From assembly GCF_041080625.1 (NCBI RefSeq), contig NZ_CP163518.1:5394001-5458000 (forward strand): a stretch of 64,000 bases of DNA. Direction: 5' to 3'. A model generated the notes under the pieces. That model searched no databases. It was not told the origin of the DNA and saw nothing but the letters and a program-made list of their open reading frames with translations. Position numbers and translations under genes: made by a program. The stretch's first letter is position 1, and the number at the start of each line of letters is the position of its first letter. Positions 30,178 to 40,203 of this stretch are shown piece by piece. This DNA comes from Streptomyces sp. CG1. Its GTDB lineage: Bacteria; Actinomycetota; Actinomycetes; Streptomycetales; Streptomycetaceae.

Positions 30178-31074
30178 ATGGACGAGGCCGCAGCCGCCGC
30201 ACACAACGCCCACCACGCGCCCGTGTGCTACCAGCACCCGGACCGCGAGACCGGTGTGCGCTGCACCCGCTGTGAACGCCCCATCTGCCCCGAGTGCATG
30301 GTCAGCGCCTCGGTCGGCTTCCAATGCCCCCAGTGCGTGCGCGGCGGCAGCGGCACCGGACACGCACCGACCGCCTCCCAGCCACGCACCCTCGCCGGCG
30401 GCACGGTCACAGCCGACCCCCGGCTCCTCACCAAGATCCTGATCGGCGTCAACCTCGCCGTCTTCCTGGCACAGCTCTCCGTCGGCGACACCTTCACCAA
30501 CCAGTACGAGCTGATCGGCCGGGCCCAGTACTCCCTGTTCGGCCCGATCCAGGGCGTCGCCGAGGGGCAGTACTACCGCCTGCTCACCTCGATGTTCCTG
30601 CACTCGCCGACCAGCTTCACCCACATCCTCTTCAACATGCTCAGCCTGTGGTGGATCGGCGGCCCCCTGGAAGCCGCCCTCGGCCGCGCCCGCTACCTCG
30701 CGCTGTACTTCGCCTCGGGCCTGGCCGGCAGCGCGCTCACCTATCTGCTCGCCGAGCCCAACGCACCCTCGCTCGGCGCCTCCGGAGCGATCTTCGGCCT
30801 CTTCGGCGCGACCGGCGTACTGATGCGCCGCCTCAACTACGACTTGCGCCCGCTCATCGGCCTGCTGGTGATCAACCTGATCATCACCTTCTACCCGGGC
30901 TTCAACATCGCCTGGCAGGCCCACATCGGCGGACTCGTCGCCGGAGTCGCCGTCGGCTACGCGATGGTCCACGCCCCGCGCGAGCGGCGCACGCTGGTCC
31001 AGTACGGCACCTGTGCACTCGTACTCGCCGTCGTGGTGGTACTCACGCTGGTCAGGACCGCTCAGCTCACCTGA
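30178..31074 (+). CDS. Rhomboid-family intramembrane serine protease with N-terminal zinc finger
   Basis: A 298-residue protein starting at ATG 30178 (AGGGGA upstream). The N-terminus has a B-box-like zinc finger: CYQHPDRETGVRC, CTRCERPICPEC and FQCPQC. Six membrane helices follow. The rhomboid motifs are HILFNMLSLWWIG, the catalytic Ser in LGASGAIFGLFG, and the catalytic His in AHIGGLVAG. It cleaves membrane proteins within the bilayer; its substrate is unknown. Part of the conserved block before crgA. Confidence 0.9.
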   Translation: MDEAAAAAHNAHHAPVCYQHPDRETGVRCTRCERPICPECMVSASVGFQCPQCVRGGSGTGHAPTASQPRTLAGGTVTADPRLLTKILIGVNLAVFLAQLSVGDTFTNQYELIGRAQYSLFGPIQGVAEGQYYRLLTSMFLHSPTSFTHILFNMLSLWWIGGPLEAALGRARYLALYFASGLAGSALTYLLAEPNAPSLGASGAIFGLFGATGVLMRRLNYDLRPLIGLLVINLIITFYPGFNIAWQAHIGGLVAGVAVGYAMVHAPRERRTLVQYGTCALVLAVVVVLTLVRTAQLT

Positions 31075-31095
31075 CCCGCAGCTGATACCGAACCG

Positions 31096-31306
31096 TTGTC
31101 CACAGCCTGTGCCGGATCTTGTGCATGCCGTGCGGGCACAGCTGTGCCCCCTGTCGCTCGGATGTGTTTCCGCTGGTCAGACAGGGGGCGAACAGGTGTA
31201 TGGGGGCCGGTAGGTCAGTCACACCGGCGTCAACCCTCGATGGGTTATCCACAGATCGTCTTTCTTTTCCCCATGTGGAAAAAGCTGTGGATAACTCAGT
31301 GGATAA
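31096..31306. promoter_or_regulatory. Cluster of DnaA boxes upstream of crgA
   Basis: Five box-like sequences in ~210 bp: TTGTCCACA at 31096-31104 (the preferred Streptomyces form), TTATCCACA at 31245-31253, and on the minus strand TTTTCCACA (31274-31282), TTATCCACA (31286-31294) and TTATCCACT (31298-31306). There is no dnaA or dnaN here, so it is not oriC itself. It may titrate DnaA or influence the rhomboid/crgA intergenic promoters. Confidence 0.6.
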
Positions 31307-31318
31307 CTCTGGGTAGAG

Positions 31319-31573
31319 CTACTTCCACTGCGTGGAGACACCGAAGCCGGCGGCGATGAAGCCGAAGCCGACCACGATGTTCCAGTTGTCCAGGGCGTTG
31401 ATGGGCAGCGAGCCGTCCGTCACATAGAAGACGACGATCCAGGCCAGGCCGATGATGAACATGGCCAGCATGAGGGGCGCGACCCAGGCACGGCTGTTCA
31501 GCTTGATCGCCTGTGCCTGCTTGGCGGGCGGCGGCGTGTAGTCGGCCTTCTTGCGGATACGTGACTTCGGCAC
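31319..31573 (-). CDS. crgA: Cell division protein CrgA
   Basis: An 84-residue protein: a basic N-terminus ([16 protein letters not shown]) and two membrane helices (about 30-51 and 63-80) ending in FGVSTQWK. This matches CrgA, an actinobacterial divisome factor that inhibits or coordinates FtsZ-ring formation during sporulation. Divergent from the DUF881 gene; DnaA boxes lie just downstream of the stop. Confidence 0.9.
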   Translation of the reverse strand: MPKSRIRKKADYTPPPAKQAQAIKLNSRAWVAPLMLAMFIIGLAWIVVFYVTDGSLPINALDNWNIVVGFGFIAAGFGVSTQWK

Positions 31574-31725
31574 GAGAGTCTCTCCTGTCGATGCGCTGCG
31601 TGGCCGCGCAGATAGCTGGGTCGGGCTCGGGGCAGCGTACTAGTGCCCAAGATGACGACTCTGTGTGCTCCCCCGGGCGTCCGTTAGCGTAGTGCTTCCG
31701 TGGCGCTGAAGGAGATAAGGGTCCG

Positions 31726-32514
31726 TTGAGCAATTCTGCCGACTCCCCCGGGACGCAATCAACGGGCTCCGGCCCGGGTCGCCGGTCGCGTCTCCGCCCT
31801 GTGCGGATGCTCACGGCGGCTGTCTTCGCGCTTGCGGGGCTCCTCTTCATCACCAGCTTCAACACGGCCAAGGGCACGGACATCCGTCAGGACGGCTCCC
31901 TGCTGAAGCTGTCCGATCTGATCCAGCAGCGCAGCCGTAAGAACAAGGAGCTGGACGAGTCCAACGCGGCCCTGCGTGGGAGTGTGGAGTCGCTGGCCGA
32001 GAGCGATGACGGCAGCACCAAGGCGCAGGACCGGAAACTCACCGGCTTGGAGCAGAGTGCCGGCACCCAGAAGCTGACCGGCCATGGCCTCACCGTCACC
32101 CTGAACGACGCTCCGCCCAACGCGACCGCCAAGCTCCCTGGCTATCCCGAGCCGCAGCCCGACTACCTGGTCATCCACCAGCAGGATCTGCAGGCCGTGG
32201 TGAACGCCCTGTGGCAGGGCGGTGCCCAGGGCATCGAGGTCATGGACCAGCGGCTGATCTCGACCAGTGCGGTGCGTTGTGTCGGCAATACGCTGATCCT
32301 GCAGGGCCGGGTCTACTCGCCGCCGTACAAGATCACGGCGATCGGGGATCCGGACAAGCTGCAGCGGTCGCTCGCGGCGAGCAAGGCGATCCAGACGTAC
32401 ATGGTGTACGTCAATGTCTACGGTCTCGGCTGGAAAGTCACCGATGACGGGACGGTGACTCTTCCCGGCTACTCGGGCACAGTGGATCTGCACTACGCCA
32501 AGCCCGTGCAGTAG
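31726..32514 (+). CDS. DUF881 family protein
   Basis: A 262-residue protein with one N-terminal membrane helix (about 27-45), a coiled segment (LSDLIQQRSRKNKELDESNA) and a DUF881 domain: TVTLNDAPPNATAKLPGYPE, YLVIHQQDLQAVVNALWQGG and AVRCVGNTLILQGRVYSPPY. Conserved next to crgA in Streptomyces. Start is probably TTG 31726, with a purine-rich stretch upstream. Role unknown; likely extracytoplasmic and tied to division or wall assembly. Confidence 0.82.
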   Translation: MSNSADSPGTQSTGSGPGRRSRLRPVRMLTAAVFALAGLLFITSFNTAKGTDIRQDGSLLKLSDLIQQRSRKNKELDESNAALRGSVESLAESDDGSTKAQDRKLTGLEQSAGTQKLTGHGLTVTLNDAPPNATAKLPGYPEPQPDYLVIHQQDLQAVVNALWQGGAQGIEVMDQRLISTSAVRCVGNTLILQGRVYSPPYKITAIGDPDKLQRSLAASKAIQTYMVYVNVYGLGWKVTDDGTVTLPGYSGTVDLHYAKPVQ

Positions 32515-32547
32515 CCATCCGTCAGCCGTCCGTCCACGGAGGCGCCG

Positions 32548-33249
32548 GTGCGCGTGATCGTCCGGACCGTCAGCGAGCTGTGCATCACCGTCGGCACCCT
32601 GATCGTGCTCTTTGTCGCCTATGTGCTGTTCTGGACGGGCGTGCGGGCGGACGGTGCCATGAACGACCAGATCGACCAGCTGCACCGGCAGTGGTCGAAG
32701 GGGAGCATGCAGCCGGCTGCCGCGGCGGGCGCCCCTTCGGACGAGCCGTCGGCCACCGTGACGAAACTGGCGCCGTACCGCTACGGCAAGGCCTTCGCGA
32801 TCATGTACATCCCGCGGCTCGGTTTCACGTGGAACAAGCCCGTGTTGGAGGGCACCGGCCGGGATGTGCTGGCGAAGGGCCTCGCCCACTATGCGGGCAC
32901 CGCGCAGCTCGGCCAGGAGGGGAACTTCGCGGTGGCCGGTCACCGGCGCACCTATGGCGATCCGTTCAAGGACTTCCCCGAGCTGCGCCCCGGGGACGCT
33001 GTCGTCCTCACGGACGGGACGACGTGGTTCACGTATCGGATCGACAAAGGGCCCTACAAAACCGTGCCGACGGACGTTGAGGTGATCGACCCTGTGCCAC
33101 GTAAGTCCGGGTATACGCGTCCGGGCCGGTATCTGACGCTGACCACGTGTGATCCGGAATGGGGGCACAGTCACCGGCTGATCGTCTGGGCGCACCTGGA
33201 CTCCACCCAGTCTGTGGAGGCAGGAGAACCGTGGCCGCTGCGCCGTTAG
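32548..33249 (+). CDS. Class E sortase
   Basis: A 233-residue membrane-anchored transpeptidase with one N-terminal helix (about 12-31). The catalytic triad is visible: His132 in VAGHRRTYG, Cys201 in TLTTCDPEWG and Arg210 in HSHRLIVW. Class E sortases attach proteins with LAxTG signals, such as chaplins, to peptidoglycan. GGAGG lies 5 bp before GTG 32548. First of three sortase-like genes on this strand. Confidence 0.88.
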   Translation: MRVIVRTVSELCITVGTLIVLFVAYVLFWTGVRADGAMNDQIDQLHRQWSKGSMQPAAAAGAPSDEPSATVTKLAPYRYGKAFAIMYIPRLGFTWNKPVLEGTGRDVLAKGLAHYAGTAQLGQEGNFAVAGHRRTYGDPFKDFPELRPGDAVVLTDGTTWFTYRIDKGPYKTVPTDVEVIDPVPRKSGYTRPGRYLTLTTCDPEWGHSHRLIVWAHLDSTQSVEAGEPWPLRR

Positions 33250-33301
33250 TCTGGTGGCGAACGGCGTGAGTCCGGTGCCGTGGGGATACGGAAGGAACGG
33301 C

Positions 33302-33463
33302 ATGTACGGCTGGATCTGGCGGCATCTGCCGGGGAACGTGTGGCTGAAGGCGCTCGTCTCGCTCGTACTGATCCTGGCTGTGGTCTACGTCCTCTTCCAG
33401 TACGTCTTCCCGTGGGCCGAACCGCTGCTGCCCTTCAACGATGTGACGGTGAACAACCAGTGA
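33302..33463 (+). CDS. Small single-pass membrane protein
   Basis: A 53-residue protein starting MYGWIWRHLPG, with one membrane helix (about 14-35) and a short C-terminal PFNDVTVNNQ. GGAAGG lies upstream. The stop overlaps the GTG of the glutamine amidotransferase gene (GTGA). Similar tiny proteins sit between the sortase and amidotransferase genes in other Streptomyces. Function unknown. Confidence 0.65.
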   Translation: MYGWIWRHLPGNVWLKALVSLVLILAVVYVLFQYVFPWAEPLLPFNDVTVNNQ

Positions 33464-34098
33464 GTGCGCGGATTCTCGTCGTTGACAACTACGACAGCTT
33501 CGTCTTCAACCTCGTCCAGTACCTGTACCAGCTGGGTGCCGAGTGCGAGGTGCTGCGCAACGACGAGGTGTCGACGGCGCACGCCCAGGACGGCTTCGAC
33601 GGTGTGCTGCTCTCGCCTGGACCGGGGACGCCGGAGGAGGCGGGTGTCTGCGTGGACATGGTGCGCCACTGTGCCGCGACCGGGGTGCCGGTCTTCGGTG
33701 TCTGCCTCGGTATGCAGTCGATGCAGGTGGCGTACGGCGGTGTGGTGGACCGGGCGCCGGAGCTGCTGCACGGCAAGACCTCGCTGGTGGAGCACGAGGG
33801 CAAGGGCGTCTTCGCCGGGCTGCCCTCACCCTTCACGGCGACCCGCTACCACTCCCTGGCCGCCGAGCCGGCGACGGTCCCGGCCGAGCTGGAGGTGACC
33901 GCCCGCACCCACGACGGCATCATCATGGGCCTGCGTCACCGGGAACTCCGGGTCGAGGGCGTGCAGTTCCACCCCGAGTCGGTGCTGACCGAGCACGGTC
34001 ACCGGATGCTGGCCAACTGGCTGGTGGAGTGCGGCGACCAGGGTGCCGTGGCGAGGTCGGCGGGGCTCGCCCCGGTGGTGGGCAGGGCCACGGCGTGA
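33460..34098 (+). CDS. Class I glutamine amidotransferase (TrpG/PabA type)
   Basis: A 212-residue amidotransferase: VVDNYDSFVFNLVQYL start, oxyanion LLSPGPGTPEEAG, nucleophile Cys82 in FGVCLGMQ, and His171/Glu173 in FHPESVLTE. It releases ammonia from glutamine for a chorismate-using partner: anthranilate synthase or aminodeoxychorismate synthase. No TrpE/PabB partner is nearby; embedding between sortase genes is a conserved Streptomyces oddity. Translationally coupled at both ends. Confidence 0.88.
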   Translation: MSARILVVDNYDSFVFNLVQYLYQLGAECEVLRNDEVSTAHAQDGFDGVLLSPGPGTPEEAGVCVDMVRHCAATGVPVFGVCLGMQSMQVAYGGVVDRAPELLHGKTSLVEHEGKGVFAGLPSPFTATRYHSLAAEPATVPAELEVTARTHDGIIMGLRHRELRVEGVQFHPESVLTEHGHRMLANWLVECGDQGAVARSAGLAPVVGRATA

Positions 34099-35234
34099 CC
34101 GCGCTGCGCCCGGAGCGCGAGACCGATGCCTCGTACGGGGATCAGTCGTACGAGGCTTCCGGTGCGCTTGGGGACTGGGACGCGGCGGGAGCCGGGCACC
34201 CGGGGTCGTACGCGGAGTCGTACGACGATCCGTACGAGGGCGACCCGTACGACGGCGATCCATACGAAGACGACCCGTACCGGCCGTCCCTGGACGACGA
34301 GACGGTGGCGCTGCGGATGCCCGGTGCGGCGCCGGGCCCGGAGAGCGAGCCCATACGCGCCGCTGCGGCCTCTTCTGCCTCCTTGGCCACTGGACCCGCA
34401 ACCGGTGGCCGTGCCGCCCGCAGAAAGGCCGCCAAGCGGCGCGGTGGGCGCCATGGTGGCGGTGGCCGGGAGGCGGCACCCGCCGAGACACCGTCGGCGG
34501 ACGCGGAGTCCGGGCGGCCGCTGTCCCGGGTGGAGGCGCGGCGGCAGGCGCGGTTGCGCAAGCCGAGCCCGGCCGTCCTCGCGAGCCGGGTGATCGGCGA
34601 GGTGTTCATCACCACCGGTGTGCTGATGCTGCTGTTCGTCACCTATCAGCTGTGGTGGACCAATGTCCGTGCCCAGGCGCAGGCGGGCAGCGAGGCGCAC
34701 CAGTTGCAGGACGACTGGGCGAGCGGCAAGCGGGCCCCGGGTGTCTTCGCGCCGGGGCAGGGCTTCGCCATACTGCACATTCCCACGCTGGACGTGGTCG
34801 CGCCGATCGCGGAGGGCGTCAGTACCGAGAAGGTGCTGAACAAGGGCATGGTCGGGCACTACGGCGAGGCTCCGCTGAAGACGGCGATGCCTGACGCGAA
34901 GACCGGCAACTTCGGTTTGGCCGCGCACCGCAACACGCATGGTGAACCGTTCCGGTACATCAACAAGCTCAAGCCCGGTGACGCGGTCGTGGTCGAGACG
35001 CAGGACGAGTACTTCGTGTACAAGGTGACCAGCACGTTGCCGATGACCTCGCCGTCCAACACGAGTGTGCTGGATCCGGTTCCGCCGGGTTCGGGATTCA
35101 CCCAACCAGGCCGCTACATCACCCTCACCACGTGTACGCCTGAGTTCACCAGCAAGTACCGGTTGGTGGTCTGGGGCAAGATGGTTGAGGAACGCCCGCG
35201 CAGCAAGGGCAAGCCGGACGCGCTCATCGAGTAG
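34095..35234 (+). CDS. Class E sortase with long acidic N-terminal extension
   Basis: A 379-residue sortase. The first ~150 residues are cytoplasmic and low complexity, with tandem Tyr/Asp/Pro units (DPYEGDPYDGDPYEDDPY, about 43-60) and a basic Lys/Arg stretch. One membrane helix (~163-185) precedes the catalytic domain: LAAHRNTHGEPF (His), TLTTCTPEFTSKYR (Cys and Arg). GTG 34095 overlaps the amidotransferase stop. The Y/D repeats are unusual for sortases and may bind a partner. Confidence 0.87.
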   Translation: MTALRPERETDASYGDQSYEASGALGDWDAAGAGHPGSYAESYDDPYEGDPYDGDPYEDDPYRPSLDDETVALRMPGAAPGPESEPIRAAAASSASLATGPATGGRAARRKAAKRRGGRHGGGGREAAPAETPSADAESGRPLSRVEARRQARLRKPSPAVLASRVIGEVFITTGVLMLLFVTYQLWWTNVRAQAQAGSEAHQLQDDWASGKRAPGVFAPGQGFAILHIPTLDVVAPIAEGVSTEKVLNKGMVGHYGEAPLKTAMPDAKTGNFGLAAHRNTHGEPFRYINKLKPGDAVVVETQDEYFVYKVTSTLPMTSPSNTSVLDPVPPGSGFTQPGRYITLTTCTPEFTSKYRLVVWGKMVEERPRSKGKPDALIE

Positions 35235-35262
35235 GGCTCAGCGAGTAGGGGCAAAGGAAACT

Positions 35263-36018
35263 GTGTCAGCGACCACCGACGACACCGCAGAACACACGGA
35301 CGCGTCCGACCCGAGTCCCGCCCCGCCCGGCCGGCGTCCAGGGCGGATCGCGAGGACGGTCAGCGTCATCGGTGAACTCCTCATCACGGCGGGCCTGTTG
35401 CTCGCCCTCTTCGTCGTCTACTCACTCTGGTGGACGAACGTGATAGCGGATCGCAAGGCGGACAAGCAGGCCGACAAGGTCCGTCAGCACTGGGCCCAGA
35501 CGACGGACGCCGGTCCGGGCGCGCTGGACACCAAGGACGGCATCGGCTTCCTGCATGTGCCGTCGATGAAGAACGGCGTGGTCCTGGTGGAGAAGGGCAC
35601 GGGCACCGACGTCCTCAACGACGGCGTGGCCGGCTACTACCTGGACCCGGTCAAGGCCACGCTCCCCACCACCGGCAAGACCGGCAACTTCGCCCTGGCC
35701 GCGCACCGCGACGGCCACGGAGCCAAGTTCCACAACATCGACAAGGTGAAGAAGGGCGACCCGATCGTCTTCGAGACGCGGGACGACTGGTACGTCTACA
35801 AGGTCTTCTCGATCCTTCCGGAGACTTCGAAGTACAACGTCAAGGTCCTCTCAGCGATCCCGAAGGAGTCCGGCAAGAACATGCCGGGCCACTACATCAC
35901 CCTGACGACCTGCACGCCCGTGTACACCTCGGAGTACCGCTATGTGGTGTGGGGTGAGCTGGTGCGGGTGGAGAAGGTGAACAGCAAGCGGACGCCTCCG
36001 GCGGAACTGCGGGGCTAG
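35263..36018 (+). CDS. Class E sortase
   Basis: A 251-residue sortase with one membrane helix (about 33-53). Catalytic motifs: ALAAHRDGHGAKF (His), TLTTCTPVYTSEYR (Cys and Arg). It resembles the preceding sortase, suggesting tandem duplication, as with the SrtE1/SrtE2 pair that anchors long chaplins in S. coelicolor. A strong hairpin follows the stop. Confidence 0.88.
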   Translation: MSATTDDTAEHTDASDPSPAPPGRRPGRIARTVSVIGELLITAGLLLALFVVYSLWWTNVIADRKADKQADKVRQHWAQTTDAGPGALDTKDGIGFLHVPSMKNGVVLVEKGTGTDVLNDGVAGYYLDPVKATLPTTGKTGNFALAAHRDGHGAKFHNIDKVKKGDPIVFETRDDWYVYKVFSILPETSKYNVKVLSAIPKESGKNMPGHYITLTTCTPVYTSEYRYVVWGELVRVEKVNSKRTPPAELRG

Positions 36019-36025
36019 GATGACG

Positions 36026-36066
36026 GAGGCCCGAAGCCGCAACTTCGTCTTGCGACTTCGGGCCTC
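36026..36066. terminator. Hairpin terminator after sortase operon
   Basis: GAGGCCCGAAG pairs with CTTCGGGCCTC across an inner CGCAA/TTGCG stem, beginning 8 bp after the sortase stop. Confidence 0.75.
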
Positions 36067-36084
36067 ATTCGCGTTAGGCCGTAC

Positions 36085-36470
36085 CTACTCCAGGACCTTC
36101 AGCGGTTCTCCGGCGCTCCACTCCTCCAGCACCCCAGGCGTCGCCCGTCGGCCGTGAGCCCGATGATGTCGACACCTGGTCTGCGTGACCGCCCTGCACG
36201 ACGACATCGGTGCATCCGTCACGGCGCAGCAACTCGGCGATGTGATGCTCGAACGTGCGTCCGTTCATGGCGTCCATGGCGGCCATGACTCCGACGGCGG
36301 GCCGGTCCTCTCGTACCCCTTCGAACCTCTGCAGCCGGGTTTTCCACAGGCTGGGTACGGGCCAGGTACTCCATGTCAAGGAGGTACACACGTACCTGAC
36401 GTGCGACTTCGCTGTCGCGGAGGAGCATCGCGACGTTCAGGACGGCGCGTCGGGGAAGCTGTACCTGTCA
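36085..36470 (-). pseudogene. Decayed Mrr-type restriction endonuclease-like gene
   Basis: On the minus strand three blocks of one protein lie in different frames. First VQLPRRAVLNVAMLLRDSEV with VYLLDMEYLARTQPVEN; then MDAMNGRTFEHHIAELLRRD with VVVQGGHAD, the start of an Mrr-like nuclease core; then, after a frameshift, GVDIIGLTADGRR; finally EEWSAGEPLKVLE and a stop at 36085. The usual QxK catalytic strand is missing, so both frameshifts and an internal deletion have inactivated it. Confidence 0.65.
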
Positions 36471-36503
36471 GAACTCGGTATCCGTTCGCGTCCGGCTCTG
36501 CAT

Positions 36504-36543
36504 GAGTGGGCCCCTGCCAGGCAGTCCTGGCAGGGGCCCACTC
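36504..36543. terminator. Hairpin terminator downstream of pknB
   Basis: An 18-bp perfect stem (GAGTGGGCCCCTGCCAGG and complement) with a CAGT loop, 20 bp beyond the pknB stop; it may also stop transcription from the other side. Confidence 0.75.
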
Positions 36544-36563
36544 GTCTTGTTCTGTGCGGGGTG

Positions 36564-38561
<1,998 letters not shown>

Positions 38562-38733
38562 AGCTACCTACCAGCCCTCTCCGTCGGTCCCGGCCGCGCA
38601 CCGTCGTGCGCCGCCGGAGGCTGCCGTCCGGGCCTACCGTACCCGGCTCGCTTTGTGTGACCTGGCCAAGCCCGCAACCCGATACAGGACCGGTATCGCA
38701 ACGTGCAACGATGTGAAGGAGACGTGACGGGGG

Positions 38734-40203
38734 TCACTTCTTCGATTGGATGACCGCCTGCATGACGTCCTTGGCGATCGGTGCCGCAAGGCCGCCACCG
38801 GAGATGTCGTCGCGGTTGGCGCTCCCGTCCTCGATGACCACGGCCACGGCGACCGGCGAGCTGCCGTCGGACAGCTTGGCGTAGGAGAGGAACCACGCGT
38901 ACGGGTTGGCGCTGTTCGCCACACCGTGCTGCGCGGTACCCGTCTTGCCGCCGACGGTGACGCCGTCGATCTTGGCGTTCGTACCGGTGCCCTGCTCGAC
39001 CACCGTCTGCATCATCGACTGCAGGATCTGCGCGTTCTGCGACGACAGCGGCCGGCTCATCTCCTGCGGCTGGGTCTGCTCGACGGTGTCGAGGTTGGAC
39101 GACTGCAGCTTGTCCACCATGTACGGCTTCATCAGCTTGCCGTCGTTGGCGACCGCCGAGGCGACCATGGCCATCTGCAGCGGGGTCGCGGCGGTGTTGT
39201 ACTGGCCGATGGAGGACAGCGCGGTCTGCGACTGGTTCATGTTGTCCGAGAACACCGACGCGTTGGAGCGGACCGGGGTCAACTGCTCGGAGTCGAAGCC
39301 GAACTTCTTCGCCTCGGCCAGCATCTTGTCGTTGCCCAGGTCGGAACCGATCTTGCCGAAGACCGAGTTGCACGAGTACTGCAGCGCGGTCCGCAGGGTG
39401 GCGTTCTCGCAGGGGATGTTGCCCTCGTTCTTCAGCTGCGTCGTGGTGCCCGGCATGGTCCAGGGCAGCGGCGAGTTCGTCTTCTCGTCGGCCGACTTGT
39501 ACAGCCCGTTCTCCAGCGCGGCCGCCGCGGTGACCACCTTGAAGGTGGAGCCCGGCGGGTAGATCTCGCGCAGCGCCCGGTTCTGCATCGGGTCGGCCTT
39601 GGCGTCCCTCAGGCTGTTCCAGGCCTTGGCGTCGCTGTCGGAGTAGCCCGAGAAGGACGAAGGGTCGTACGACGGGTAGGAGGCCATCGCCAGGATCTTG
39701 CCGGTGGAGGGCTCCAGGGCGACGACCGCGCCCTTGCCGCCCTGCTTGGCCAGCCCGTCGTACGCCGCCTTCTGTGCGGCCGCGTTCAGCGTGGTGACGA
39801 CGTTGCCGCCCTGCTTCGGCTTGCCCGTGACCATGTCGAGGGTGTTGCGGAAGAAGAGCCGGTCGTCGTTGCCGGTCAGGATGCCGTCGTCGAGCTTCTC
39901 CAGCTGGCTGGAGTCGAAGGCCTGCGAGGAGTAGCCGGTCACCGGGGCCCACATGGGGCCGTCCTTGTAGGTGCGCTTGTACTTGAAGTCGCCGCTCTTG
40001 GCCACGGCGGAACCGGTTATGGGGTTGCCGTCGACGATGATGTCGCCGCGCGGGTGGGCGTAGCGCTCGATGGCGACCCGGCGGTTGTCCTTGTCGCTGG
40101 CGAGCTGGCCGGCCTGGACGTACTGGAGGTAGTTGTCGCGGATCAGCAGGGCCAGCACGAGCAGGCCGCAGAAGATCGCGATCCGGCGCAGGGGCTTGTT
40201 CAT
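38734..40203 (-). CDS. pbpA: Penicillin-binding protein 2-type transpeptidase PbpA
   Basis: A 489-residue class B PBP with one N-terminal membrane helix (about 8-21). Transpeptidase motifs are SxxK in PPGSTFKV, SxN in YSCNSVFG and KTG in GGKTGTAQ. It cross-links peptidoglycan with the RodA/FtsW partner; the start overlaps the rodA stop (ATGA), ensuring stoichiometry. The dimerisation region HPRGDIIVDGNPITGS is near the N-terminus. Confidence 0.93.
   Translation of the reverse strand: MNKPLRRIAIFCGLLVLALLIRDNYLQYVQAGQLASDKDNRRVAIERYAHPRGDIIVDGNPITGSAVAKSGDFKYKRTYKDGPMWAPVTGYSSQAFDSSQLEKLDDGILTGNDDRLFFRNTLDMVTGKPKQGGNVVTTLNAAAQKAAYDGLAKQGGKGAVVALEPSTGKILAMASYPSYDPSSFSGYSDSDAKAWNSLRDAKADPMQNRALREIYPPGSTFKVVTAAAALENGLYKSADEKTNSPLPWTMPGTTTQLKNEGNIPCENATLRTALQYSCNSVFGKIGSDLGNDKMLAEAKKFGFDSEQLTPVRSNASVFSDNMNQSQTALSSIGQYNTAATPLQMAMVASAVANDGKLMKPYMVDKLQSSNLDTVEQTQPQEMSRPLSSQNAQILQSMMQTVVEQGTGTNAKIDGVTVGGKTGTAQHGVANSANPYAWFLSYAKLSDGSSPVAVAVVIEDGSANRDDISGGGLAAPIAKDVMQAVIQSKK

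Noticed and set aside
31096..31306. Chromosomal origin (oriC)
   Set aside because: DnaA boxes are present, but dnaA and dnaN are absent and the box number is far below that of a Streptomyces oriC.
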